This document shows, one piece after another, positions 27,818-34,871 of a stretch of DNA of 41,225 nucleotides. A program made the position numbers and the translations under genes. The DNA is from a virus: positions 1-41,225 of the IMG/VR virus record IMGVR_UViG_3300042922_000120. One strand, 5' to 3'. Every line of letters starts with the position of its first letter. The first letter of the stretch is position 1. Under the pieces are notes generated by a model. That model ran no database searches and was not told where the DNA came from. It worked only from the letters and a program-made list of their open reading frames with translations.

Positions 27818-30382
27818 GTGATCGACCATCCCCTCTATCAGGCCCAGATCGACCTTGAGTACGACATGGTCACCGCTGGCCGGGACAAGTTCCTGTCGAC
27901 CATGCAAAAGGCGGCAACCCGCCAGAACGAGAGCGAGACCCCATACGGCGTCCTCCTCATGAAGAAGATGCACTCCGAGGTCACCGAGGCCATCCAAGCG
28001 GAGATCAACGCAGCCGCCATGGGCCGCCCCGGTAGGCGTCGGGCTCACGTCACCTACCTGACCTACCTCGGGGCTGACGTGTCGGCCTACATCGCCCTCC
28101 GTGGGATCCTCGACGGGATCTCCTCGGTGCGTCGGGCTCAGACCCTCGCCCTGTCCATCGCCCGCCTCTTTCAGGATCAGGTCCGCCTCGACAAGTTCAT
28201 GGCCGAGAACCCTGACAAGTACGAGGTCACCATGCGTCAGGTCGAGAAGGCCACCTCGTACCGCTACAAGTCCGTGGTCTCCCGTCTCATGATGAACCGG
28301 ACGGGTCTCGTGGATCCGGCTGACTGGTCCCAGACGGACATGGCCCACCTCGGGTTCCTCCTGATGGACCTCGCGAACAACGTGACGGGTCTGCTGGAGA
28401 AGCGGCACATCATCAAGGGCTCCCAACAGGTGGGCGTCGAGATGATCCCGACCGACCTCGCCCGTGAGTGGGTCGCCAAGTGCAAGACCACCTTCGAGAT
28501 CCTGTCCCCTGAGTACCTCCCCACGATCATCCCCCCGAAGCCGTGGGCTGGCCCGAAGAACGGCGGCTACTACACAGGCATGGCCCGCCGCATCAAGTTC
28601 GTCATCAAGTCCAAGGCTGGGTACAACAAGGGGCTCGCCGGGAAGGACATGGCCAAGGTCTACGACGCCGTGAACGCCATCCAAGAGACCCCATGGAAGG
28701 TCAACAAGCCGGTGCTCGATGTCCTCCTTGCGATCTGGGAGGGCGAGCGTTCGGCCAAGGGTCTGCCCGCGCTCCGTGATGCGGACGCCCCGGTCAAGGC
28801 CTGCGAGAACCTCAAGGAGGTCGACCCGGATGCCTTCAAGGTGTGGAAGCGGAAGGCCAACAAGGTGATCCAAGAGAACATCGCCATGACCTCGAAGCGC
28901 AAGGCTCTCCTGTCCACCATCCAAGCCGCGAAGAAGATGAGCGCCTACGAGGAGTTCTACTTCCCCCATCAGGTGGACTTCCGGGGCCGCGCCTATGCGA
29001 TCCCGAAGTTCCTCAACCCGCAGGGTAACGATGTGACCAAGAGCCTCCTCACGTTCGCCCATGGGATCCCCTTGGGTGAGGACGGCTGGCAGTACCTCGC
29101 CATTCAGGGCGCGAACACCTACGGCAACGATAAGATCAGCCTGGAGGAGCGCGTTCAGTGGGTGCTCGACAACCAAGAGAGCATCCTCCGGGTCGCTGCC
29201 GATCCGCTCGGTGACGGCTTCGACTTCTGGCAGGCCGCAGGCGAGACGTGGTGTTTCCTCGCGTTCTGCTTCGAGTGGGCCGGGTACGTGGCCGAGGGTG
29301 ATGCCTTCTGCTCGTCCCTTCCCATCGCCATGGACGGATCCTGCAACGGCATCCAGCACTACTCCGCTGTCCTGCGGGATCAGGTCGGTGGTGCCGCCAC
29401 GAACCTCGTACCGTCCACCTCGGGTAAGCCTTCGGACATCTACGGTGAAGTCGCAGGCCGCGCCGTGGAATACCTCACGGCCTTATTGCGTCCTGAGGTT
29501 CCCACTTCTGGGTTCCTTGCTGACCTGATCGAGGGCTGGGAGAAGGTGAAGGTGGACGAGGAGACCGGGGAGGTTCTCCGGGACTCGGTCGACTACAAGG
29601 ACATGGCCCGCCAGTGGCTCCGGTTCGGTGTGGATCGCTCGATCTCCAAGCGTTCGGTCATGACCCTGCCTTACGGGTCCAGCCAGCGTTCGTCCCGCGA
29701 CTTCATCGACGAGGCGATCCGCAAGAAGATCAAGGAGAAGGGCGTGGAGAACGTGTTCCAGATCGACGAGGAGGACGATGGCATCTTCGACGCCGCCCTG
29801 TTCCTCAACCCCCTCATCTGGCAGGCCATCGGTGACACCGTGAAGGCTGCTCGGGAGGGCATGAAGTGGCTCAAGGATTGCGTGGTCCTCGTCTCGAAGG
29901 CCAACAGCCCGATGCTCTGGCAGACCCCGGATGGGTTCCCTGTCGAGCAGGCCTACTATGTCCAGAAGGTCACCAAGGTGAAGACGCACATCGCTGGCGA
30001 GGTCACCGTTCTCAACCTCACGGAGGACACCGCCGAGATCAACAAGCGGGAGCAGGCCAACGGCATCGCTCCGAACTGGGTCCACTCCATGGACGCCACC
30101 GCCATGCGTGGTGCTGTCCGCCAGTCGGTCGAAGAGGGCATCGGGTACTTCGCCATGATCCACGACTCGTTCGGGACACACGCGGGCAACTCGGCACCGT
30201 TCGCTCGGATCATCCGGGAGAGCTTCGTCCGTCTCTACACCGACAATAAGCCGCTCGAAGACTTCCAGCGTCAGGTCTTGGCGCTGGTCACCGACAAGGA
30301 TGCGGAGAAGGTTCCGGCCATCCCGGCCAAAGGCACATTGGAACTGGATCAGGTTCTCCAGTCCGATTTCTTCTTTGCCTAA
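27818..30382 (+). CDS. single-subunit DNA-dependent RNA polymerase (T7 gp1 family), 854 aa
   Basis: Transcribes late phage genes from the repeated phage promoters. Motifs: DFRGRAYAIP (residues 387-396), motif A AMDGSCNGIQHYS with Asp506, motif B SKRSVMTLPYGSS with Lys611 and Tyr619, NGIAPNWVHSMDATAMR, and motif C MIHDSFGTHAG with Asp783; spacing agrees with T7 (883 aa). GTG 27818 is chosen as start because TAGGAG precedes it by seven bases and the longer frame would run through the promoter. The gene ends FFA. An operator-family copy lies inside at 29498. Confidence 0.97.
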   Translation: MIDHPLYQAQIDLEYDMVTAGRDKFLSTMQKAATRQNESETPYGVLLMKKMHSEVTEAIQAEINAAAMGRPGRRRAHVTYLTYLGADVSAYIALRGILDGISSVRRAQTLALSIARLFQDQVRLDKFMAENPDKYEVTMRQVEKATSYRYKSVVSRLMMNRTGLVDPADWSQTDMAHLGFLLMDLANNVTGLLEKRHIIKGSQQVGVEMIPTDLAREWVAKCKTTFEILSPEYLPTIIPPKPWAGPKNGGYYTGMARRIKFVIKSKAGYNKGLAGKDMAKVYDAVNAIQETPWKVNKPVLDVLLAIWEGERSAKGLPALRDADAPVKACENLKEVDPDAFKVWKRKANKVIQENIAMTSKRKALLSTIQAAKKMSAYEEFYFPHQVDFRGRAYAIPKFLNPQGNDVTKSLLTFAHGIPLGEDGWQYLAIQGANTYGNDKISLEERVQWVLDNQESILRVAADPLGDGFDFWQAAGETWCFLAFCFEWAGYVAEGDAFCSSLPIAMDGSCNGIQHYSAVLRDQVGGAATNLVPSTSGKPSDIYGEVAGRAVEYLTALLRPEVPTSGFLADLIEGWEKVKVDEETGEVLRDSVDYKDMARQWLRFGVDRSISKRSVMTLPYGSSQRSSRDFIDEAIRKKIKEKGVENVFQIDEEDDGIFDAALFLNPLIWQAIGDTVKAAREGMKWLKDCVVLVSKANSPMLWQTPDGFPVEQAYYVQKVTKVKTHIAGEVTVLNLTEDTAEINKREQANGIAPNWVHSMDATAMRGAVRQSVEEGIGYFAMIHDSFGTHAGNSAPFARIIRESFVRLYTDNKPLEDFQRQVLALVTDKDAEKVPAIPAKGTLELDQVLQSDFFFA
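29498..29515 (+). promoter_or_regulatory. operator motif copy inside the RNA polymerase gene
   Basis: GTTCCCACTTCTGGGTTC, both arms nearly consensus, encoding part of PEVPTSGF within the polymerase. A roadblock role for a bound repressor is possible. Confidence 0.5.
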
Positions 30383-30384
30383 AG

Positions 30385-30402
30385 GATCCCACTTCTGCAA
30401 AC
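30385..30402 (+). promoter_or_regulatory. operator/stoperator motif copy
   Basis: GATCCCACTTCTGCAAAC, left half and centre consensus, two bases after the polymerase stop and before the next phage promoter. Confidence 0.62.
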
Positions 30403-30424
30403 GTTACGCTGATCACGGCGGGAA

Positions 30425-30463
30425 ATCCCCCGCTGTGACAACGAGGGCTACCCCTAGCATTCA
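30425..30463 (+). promoter_or_regulatory. phage RNA polymerase promoter, class II type
   Basis: AATCCCCCGCTGTGACAACGAGGGCTACCCCTAGC in register with the copy upstream of the polymerase; start expected near 30458. It drives the small-gene/SSB/endonuclease/lysis unit. Confidence 0.72.
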
Positions 30464-30493
30464 CTGCACATCTTCCAACCAAAGGATCTTCCC

Positions 30494-30655
30494 ATGAAGC
30501 CGTCCCTCATCATCCGAATGGGTGCCGCCAAGGACGAGGTCGTGATCAACGGCCACACCTTCGACCGCTCTCAGCTCAGCAAGAGCGAACGCCGCGAGTT
30601 CAACCGTCAGGTTCTTGAGGTCGTCGCCCCGAAAGGAAAGCGTCGTGCGCGGTAA
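30494..30655 (+). CDS. small basic protein, 53 aa
   Basis: Starts at ATG 30494 (AAAGGA upstream), ends at TAA 30653-30655. Sequence KDEVVINGHTFDRSQLSKSERREFNRQVLEVV with a Lys/Arg-rich tail. No known family. It follows the class II promoter directly and overlaps the next gene by 11 bases. Too short for most automated gene calls but well supported by the ribosome site and context. Confidence 0.6.
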   Translation: MKPSLIIRMGAAKDEVVINGHTFDRSQLSKSERREFNRQVLEVVAPKGKRRAR

Positions 30656-30917
30656 GCAGCTCCACTCCCTCATGATCAACGCGCCCCGCCAGGAGACGGC
30701 CAACGCCACTCTCCACGCGATCAGCGCGGTCGCCAACAACGCCAGCCCCGCCGCTCAGCCGGTCGCCATTCTGGCCGCAGCCGTCCTCTTCATCGAAGGC
30801 AAGGGCTTGGATCTCCAAGACACCATGGTCCTCGTGAAGAACCTCATCAACTCGCATGACACTCACCTCGGCACCGACTTCGAGGCGATCCGCATGTACG
30901 TGGAGAACGACCTCTGA
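30645..30917 (+). CDS. hypothetical protein, 90 aa
   Basis: GTG 30645 is preferred: AAAGGAAAG lies just upstream, whereas the earlier in-frame start at 30615 lies deep inside the previous gene. Helical and Ala-rich (ETANATLHAISAVANNASPAAQPVAILAAAVLFIEGKGLDLQDTMVLVKNLI); the middle is hydrophobic but more like a soluble helical bundle than a membrane anchor. Overlaps the next ATG (TGATG). No function assigned. Confidence 0.6.
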   Translation: MRGKQLHSLMINAPRQETANATLHAISAVANNASPAAQPVAILAAAVLFIEGKGLDLQDTMVLVKNLINSHDTHLGTDFEAIRMYVENDL

Positions 30918-31102
30918 TGCCAAAGTTTGAACCCGGCGATTACGCCTTCCTCGAAAGCGCCCAATCGACCCTCGTACGGATCGTCAGGGTCAGCCCGAAG
31001 ACTTCGGTCGGTCGCATCCTCTACGCCATCCGCCTCCTCGAAGGACCAGCCGAAGGCCGCATCGTCTGCGCCAGCGAGCTGGAACTGGCCGAGGTCGAAT
31101 GA
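30917..31102 (+). CDS. hypothetical protein, 61 aa
   Basis: Beta-rich small protein (FEPGDYAFLESAQSTLVRIVRVSPKT ... YAIRLLEGPAEGRIVCASELELAEVE) with the look of an SH3-like or KOW-like barrel often seen in small phage proteins. ATG 30917 is coupled to the previous stop, and its own stop overlaps the next ATG (ATGA). Confidence 0.6.
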   Translation: MPKFEPGDYAFLESAQSTLVRIVRVSPKTSVGRILYAIRLLEGPAEGRIVCASELELAEVE

Positions 31103-31203
31103 TCCCTGAACACCCCGGCTGCATCAGCCCCCGGCACAAGGTCATCATGGCCCTGTCCGTCATCCCTTACGTCCTCATCGCGATCCTTATCATCGCTCTC
31201 TGA
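31099..31203 (+). CDS. membrane miniprotein, 34 aa
   Basis: ATG 31099 overlaps the previous stop. After MIPEHPGCISPRHK the rest is one membrane helix (VIMALSVIPYVLIAILIIAL). Similar miniproteins occur at 21897, 34364 and 34435. Role unknown. Confidence 0.6.
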   Translation: MIPEHPGCISPRHKVIMALSVIPYVLIAILIIAL

Positions 31204-31214
31204 AAGATAGTCCC

Positions 31215-31391
31215 ATGCCCTTCAACGACGACAGCTCTGCCCTCACTACCGCCATCTCCCTTTGGAGAGCCGGTCGGCGGATCTCAATGGTTCTCGCACA
31301 GCGCCTCATGGCAGAGGGCTACGACATCCCCTCGCTTGAACGTGCGTACAGCCCGAAGCGCATGGGCACCCGGCAGCGTTCGGCTGTCTAA
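31215..31391 (+). CDS. small basic protein, 58 aa
   Basis: ATG 31215, TAA 31389-31391. Sequence LTTAISLWRAGRRISMVLAQRLMAEGYDIPSLERAYSPKR is helical and basic, with a possible helix-turn-helix (RAGRRISMVLAQRLMAEGYD). Weak ribosome site. It ends just before an operator copy and an intrinsic terminator. Confidence 0.5.
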   Translation: MPFNDDSSALTTAISLWRAGRRISMVLAQRLMAEGYDIPSLERAYSPKRMGTRQRSAV

Positions 31392-31393
31392 AC

Positions 31394-31411
31394 GATCCCA
31401 CTACTGACACC
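31394..31411 (+). promoter_or_regulatory. operator/stoperator motif copy
   Basis: GATCCCACTACTGACACC, left half consensus, two bases after a stop and 14 bases before an intrinsic terminator. Confidence 0.52.
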
Positions 31412-31424
31412 CATCGACCACCGC

Positions 31425-31450
31425 AGGCCTCCCATCCGGGGGGCCTTTTT
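31425..31450 (+). terminator. rho-independent terminator
   Basis: GGCCTCCC-ATCC-GGGGGGCC stem followed by TTTTT (31446-31450). It separates the small-gene cluster from SSB. Confidence 0.85.
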
Positions 31451-31470
31451 GCATTTTCCAAAGGACCAAC

Positions 31471-32163
31471 ATGGCCGACGACAACAAGAAGTTTGAGAAG
31501 CTCCCCGTTCACCAGAGCCCGAAGGGCGTGAGCATCTTCCCGTACCTGAACAACCCCGACACCAAGTACAAGAAAGAGGGCGAGTACAAGGTGAAACTCT
31601 CGATGGATAACGCGGACGATCTCCGCGCCATCGTCGATGCCCAGATGGAAATCGCCGAGGCGGAAGCCATCGTGAAAGCCAAGGAAGCCACCAAGAAGAC
31701 CAAGAAGAAGGTCGAGGCGAAGGCCGCTGATCTGCCCTACTACGACGAGGTCGACGAGGAAGGCGATGAGACCGGCAAGACGGTCGCGTCCTTCAAGTCC
31801 ACCGCCTCAGGCGTCACTGCCAAGGGCAAGCCGTGGAAGCGCAGCATCCCACTGTTCGACGCCAAGGGTCGCGCCATGAAGAAGGACATCTTCGGCGGCT
31901 CCGTGCTTATCGTTGCCTACTCCGCGAAGCCATGGGTGAACCCCAAGTGCGAGTACGGCGTGAAGCTCCAGATCGAGGCCGCTCAGGTTGTCGAGCTGGT
32001 GTCGACCGGCGGTGCCGCGCAGCGTTCCGCATCGGGCTTCGGCTTCGGTGAGCAGGAAGGCTACGAGGACGACGGTGAGGACAAGGCGGACACCTCGGAT
32101 GACGAGGCAGACGACCAGACCGATACCTCCACGGACGACGACGGCGGCGAAGACCAGTTCTAA
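31471..32163 (+). CDS. single-stranded DNA-binding protein (gp2.5-like), 230 aa
   Basis: Binds ssDNA during replication and recombination. The N-terminal OB-fold half shows FPYLNNPDTKYKKEGEYKVKLSM and, later, KPWKRSIPLFDAKGRAM with VNPKCEYGVKLQIEAAQVVEL, patterns typical of T7 gp2.5 (232 aa). The C-terminus is strongly acidic (about residues 195-229) and ends in Phe, as in gp2.5, where it contacts the polymerase and helicase. An unusual Lys/Ala-rich insert lies at about residues 60-85. ATG 31471 follows the terminator with AAAGGA. Confidence 0.93.
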   Translation: MADDNKKFEKLPVHQSPKGVSIFPYLNNPDTKYKKEGEYKVKLSMDNADDLRAIVDAQMEIAEAEAIVKAKEATKKTKKKVEAKAADLPYYDEVDEEGDETGKTVASFKSTASGVTAKGKPWKRSIPLFDAKGRAMKKDIFGGSVLIVAYSAKPWVNPKCEYGVKLQIEAAQVVELVSTGGAAQRSASGFGFGEQEGYEDDGEDKADTSDDEADDQTDTSTDDDGGEDQF

Positions 32164-32165
32164 TC

Positions 32166-32654
32166 GTGCCGATCATCAAGAAGGGGGCCGTCCGCAAGGC
32201 GGCTCCCATCAAACGTAAGGATCCCGGCATCGAGCACGGCTTTCGATCAGGTCTCGAAGACAAGATCGCTGACCAGCTCCGCGCCCACAACATCCAAGTC
32301 TCCTTCGAGACTCACACTATCCCGTATGTGAAACCCGAGAAAGTTCACAAGTACACGCCGGACTTCCCCCTCCCGAACGGAATCGTCATCGAGAGCAAGG
32401 GCCGCTTCGTCACGGCTGACCGTCAGAAACACCTCGCCGTCAAGGCGCAGCACCCGGACATCGACATCCGGTTCGTGTTCTCCCGCAGCAAGGCGACGAT
32501 CTCGAAGACATCGAGCACGACGTACGCCATGTGGTGCGAGAAGAACGGCTTCAAGTACGCCGACAAGCTGATCCCGGAAGCGTGGATCCGCGAGGCGGTG
32601 AACAAGGCGAGCCTCGCTGCCTTGGCGGTCCTCAAGAAGGCCACCAAGAAATGA
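32166..32654 (+). CDS. endonuclease I, Holliday-junction resolvase (T7 gp3), 162 aa
   Basis: Resolves branched DNA and degrades host DNA. Catalytic residues Glu31, Asp66, Glu76 and Lys78 (LEDKI; YTPDF; VIESKGR) have exactly the spacing of T7 endonuclease I Glu20, Asp55, Glu65, Lys67. GTG 32166 start. The stop overlaps the endolysin ATG (ATGA). Confidence 0.95.
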   Translation: MPIIKKGAVRKAAPIKRKDPGIEHGFRSGLEDKIADQLRAHNIQVSFETHTIPYVKPEKVHKYTPDFPLPNGIVIESKGRFVTADRQKHLAVKAQHPDIDIRFVFSRSKATISKTSSTTYAMWCEKNGFKYADKLIPEAWIREAVNKASLAALAVLKKATKK

Positions 32655-33217
32655 TCACGTACGACCGCGCGAAGTTCTTCGCAGCAATCCGTCCGCTGTT
32701 CGGTAAGCTCACGGGCACACAGGTCACCGCCATGGAGTTCATCCTCACGGCGTATGAGCAGGCCCGACCAAACGGCTTCATCAAGTTCCTCGCTTACATG
32801 CTGGCGACGACGTTCCACGAGACGGCCAAGACGATGCTTCCGATTGAGGAGTATGGCCGTGGCCGTGGTCGCAAGTATCACGCCTCGGGCTTCTGGGGTC
32901 GTGGATACGTCCAGCTCACATGGGACTACAACTACATCAAGGCCTCGAAGCGTCTCAAAGAACTCTTCGGGATTGACGTCGACTTCACCAAGCAGCCCGA
33001 TCTCGTCATGCTTCCCGAGTACGCGATCCTCATCATGATCGTCGGCATGGAAGAGGGCTGGTTCACCGGCAGGAAACTCTCGCACTATTTCACGCCGACT
33101 TCCTCCAGTCCTGTCGCTGCCCGCAAGATCATCAACGGCACGGACAAAGCCGCCCTCATCGCGACTTACTACGGCGCGTTCCTCAAGGCCCTCCTGGCCT
33201 CGGAGGTCAAGCACTAA
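32651..33217 (+). CDS. GH19 (chitinase-like) endolysin, 188 aa
   Basis: Peptidoglycan hydrolase for lysis. TTFHETAKTMLPIEEYGRGRGRKYH (catalytic-type Glu57) and GFWGRGYVQLTWDYNYIKASKRL are GH19 hallmarks. It lacks a signal or anchor, so needs a holin. It takes the slot of the T7 gp3.5 amidase after endonuclease I. ATG 32651 is used; the longer frame from 32531 lies inside the endonuclease gene. A class II promoter starts at its stop. Confidence 0.93.
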   Translation: MITYDRAKFFAAIRPLFGKLTGTQVTAMEFILTAYEQARPNGFIKFLAYMLATTFHETAKTMLPIEEYGRGRGRKYHASGFWGRGYVQLTWDYNYIKASKRLKELFGIDVDFTKQPDLVMLPEYAILIMIVGMEEGWFTGRKLSHYFTPTSSSPVAARKIINGTDKAALIATYYGAFLKALLASEVKH

Positions 33218-33253
33218 TCCCCCCGTGTGACAACGAGGGTTACCCCTAGCCTA
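33216..33253 (+). promoter_or_regulatory. phage RNA polymerase promoter, class II type
   Basis: AATCCCCCCGTGTGACAACGAGGGTTACCCCTAGC, one base different in the core from the other two; start expected near 33250. It drives the replication gene unit. Confidence 0.72.
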
Positions 33254-33262
33254 TCTCCCCAT

Positions 33263-33299
33263 CGCCCTCGGTCCTCACGGATCGGGGGCTTTCTGTTTT
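33263..33299 (+). terminator. rho-independent terminator
   Basis: GCCCTCG...CGGGGGC stem (one G-T pair) with an inner CCTCACGG loop, followed by TTTCTGTTTT. Placed directly after a promoter start, it may act as a leader attenuator as well as end the lysis-unit transcript. Confidence 0.75.
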
Positions 33300-33339
33300 C
33301 CAGCGACTGTTCGCACTCAATCACGAGAAGGAAATACAC

Positions 33340-34080
33340 ATGACCACCACGTTCAAGACCGGCGACCGCGTCCGCTGCACCCGGACCAGCAACGTCTTAT
33401 CAGAAACCAAAGGCGGTCGCGTCGGCGACGAAGGCGTTGTTACGCGCGTCTCCGCTGGCGGAATGAGAGTGAAGCTGGACAACGGCACGAACCTCGTCGG
33501 CGTCATGAAGTCCCGCTTCGAGAAAATCGAAGAGAAGCCGGTCTCCAAGTTCAGCGCCGGTGACATCGTTGTCGCTCTCACTTCGAGCGCCTGTGGTGGC
33601 TTCATCAAGGACCGCCAGTATACCGTGAAGGAAGTCCACCCCTGCACGGGATGGGGCGAATCCATCGACATCGTCATGGACAGCCGTCGCCGCACGACCA
33701 ACGGTTGGGGCGCAGTGAACTTCAAGCTGCATCAGACCGCCGCTGACATCGAGCGCCACCGGGAGGTGGAGTTCCTCAACAGGTTCGCCAGAGACAGCGC
33801 CAGTATGTGGCTGACCCCCGGCATCGTCGGTAAGCGGGCTCACTCGATCATCACCGACGACATCGCACCGAAGCCCGAGATGAAACGCTTCATCGTGTGC
33901 CTCTTCGAGAACGGCCAGTACGCACCGGCTGGTCAGCCCAAGCAGTTCGCCACCCGCGAGCAGGCTGAGTTCGTCGCCCGCGCCATGGCCCACAAGCACA
34001 ACGACAAGACGTTCCTCGTGCTCGAAGCCGTGTCCTCTTCCGTGCAGCCCCGCGCGACTGCCGTCACCACCAAGCTCTGA
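33340..34080 (+). CDS. hypothetical protein with two beta-barrel-like repeats, 246 aa
   Basis: No known family. The N-terminal 120 residues contain two similar segments, KTGDRVRCTRTSNV...RVGDEGVVTRVSAGGMRVKLDNG (about 4-50) and KFSAGDIVVALTSSACGGFIKDRQYTVKEV (about 68-97), which look like SH3/KOW-type barrels. The C-terminus is helical. ATG 33340 has AAGGAAA upstream. Confidence 0.65.
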   Translation: MTTTFKTGDRVRCTRTSNVLSETKGGRVGDEGVVTRVSAGGMRVKLDNGTNLVGVMKSRFEKIEEKPVSKFSAGDIVVALTSSACGGFIKDRQYTVKEVHPCTGWGESIDIVMDSRRRTTNGWGAVNFKLHQTAADIERHREVEFLNRFARDSASMWLTPGIVGKRAHSIITDDIAPKPEMKRFIVCLFENGQYAPAGQPKQFATREQAEFVARAMAHKHNDKTFLVLEAVSSSVQPRATAVTTKL

Positions 34081-34115
34081 TCCCTCTCATTCTCTTCATC
34101 GAAAGAAACAGAACC

Positions 34116-34352
34116 ATGACCAACATCTTCACTTCGCTCGGCCTCACCCAACAGGCTCGCATCGTCCTCTCGCACATGGAACGGGCTGGCTCGATCTCCG
34201 CGCGTGACGCCATGAACGACTACGGCATCACCTCGGCAACGCTGAGCCGCCGCATCTGCGACCTGAAAGAAGCAGGGATCAAGATCAACTCGGATCGCCG
34301 CCGTCACCCGCTGACCGGCAAGCTCTACACCCGCTACTCCGTCGCAGCCTGA
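34116..34352 (+). CDS. winged-helix protein, 78 aa
   Basis: Helix-turn-helix ISARDAMNDYGITSATLSRRICDLKEAG (about residues 28-55) followed by a wing INSDRRRHPLTGKLYTRYSV. The pattern is shared with the 85-aa protein at 36576 on the other side of the primase-helicase. Probably a DNA-binding regulator or replication accessory; target unknown. AAAGAAA precedes ATG 34116. Confidence 0.7.
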   Translation: MTNIFTSLGLTQQARIVLSHMERAGSISARDAMNDYGITSATLSRRICDLKEAGIKINSDRRRHPLTGKLYTRYSVAA

Positions 34353-34363
34353 GGCGTCCCTCA

Positions 34364-34438
34364 ATGCACCCGGCGTGGGCGCTTCTTGCGCTCACCGTCT
34401 ACATCACCCTGAACATCCTGAGGTACGTCTACCCATGA
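34364..34438 (+). CDS. membrane miniprotein, 24 aa
   Basis: MHPAWALLALTVYITLNILRYVYP, one membrane helix. The stop overlaps the next gene's ATG (ATGA at 34435). GAGGCG precedes the start. Real translation is suggested by the coupling. Confidence 0.45.
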   Translation: MHPAWALLALTVYITLNILRYVYP

Positions 34439-34632
34439 CCCCCGCCATCATTGCGATCCTCTCTTGGATCATCACTCTCGTCGTCCTGAACACGGTCCAG
34501 ATCGGTCTTCTGTTCGGCATCCTCTGGCTGACTCTCCCGCTCATCGGGTTTGCGCTCAGCGCCCTCCAGATTTTCGGCATCGCTGTTGTCGCGAACGTCG
34601 TGATCAACATCCTCCGCTCTATCGGTAAGTGA
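34435..34632 (+). CDS. small membrane protein, 65 aa
   Basis: Almost entirely hydrophobic with two probable membrane helices (about 4-30 and 32-58; IIAILSWIITLVVLNTV and LIGFALSALQIFGIAVVANVV). ATG 34435, coupled to the preceding 24-aa frame; a longer GTG-started frame from 34375 is less likely. It could be a second holin-type or host-membrane-targeting protein; no family is recognised. Confidence 0.6.
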   Translation: MTPAIIAILSWIITLVVLNTVQIGLLFGILWLTLPLIGFALSALQIFGIAVVANVVINILRSIGK

Positions 34633-34871
34633 TGTTTCTCGCTGGGATCGCCGCCTTCGCTACGGCCAACCACGCCCGCGCCATGCGAAACATTGAACGC
34701 CGACGTTTGGAAGACGAGGAACGCCGAAAACGCCGCGCGTCCCTCAATCGGATCCCCGCGCTCAACGTCTACGACCATCAGGTTCACGAGACGATGGAGC
34801 AAATCAAGGAGCGCCTAGAGCTTCTCGATCTGGAGCGTCAGGTCCAATCAAAGCTGGGATACCTCCCGTGA
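34632..34871 (+). CDS. hypothetical helical protein, 79 aa
   Basis: Starts at ATG 34632 (overlaps the previous stop). A short hydrophobic N-terminus (MFLAGIAAFATANHA) is followed by a highly charged helix (RNIERRRLEDEERRKRRASLNR) and an amphipathic C-terminus (VHETMEQIKERLELLDLERQVQSKL), probably a coiled coil. The stop overlaps the primase-helicase GTG. Confidence 0.55.
   Translation: MFLAGIAAFATANHARAMRNIERRRLEDEERRKRRASLNRIPALNVYDHQVHETMEQIKERLELLDLERQVQSKLGYLP

Noticed and set aside
27545-29359. Long minus-strand frame of 604 aa opposite the RNA polymerase gene
   Set aside because: Opposite strand of a well-supported polymerase gene; Leu/Val/Gly/Asp-rich shadow composition.
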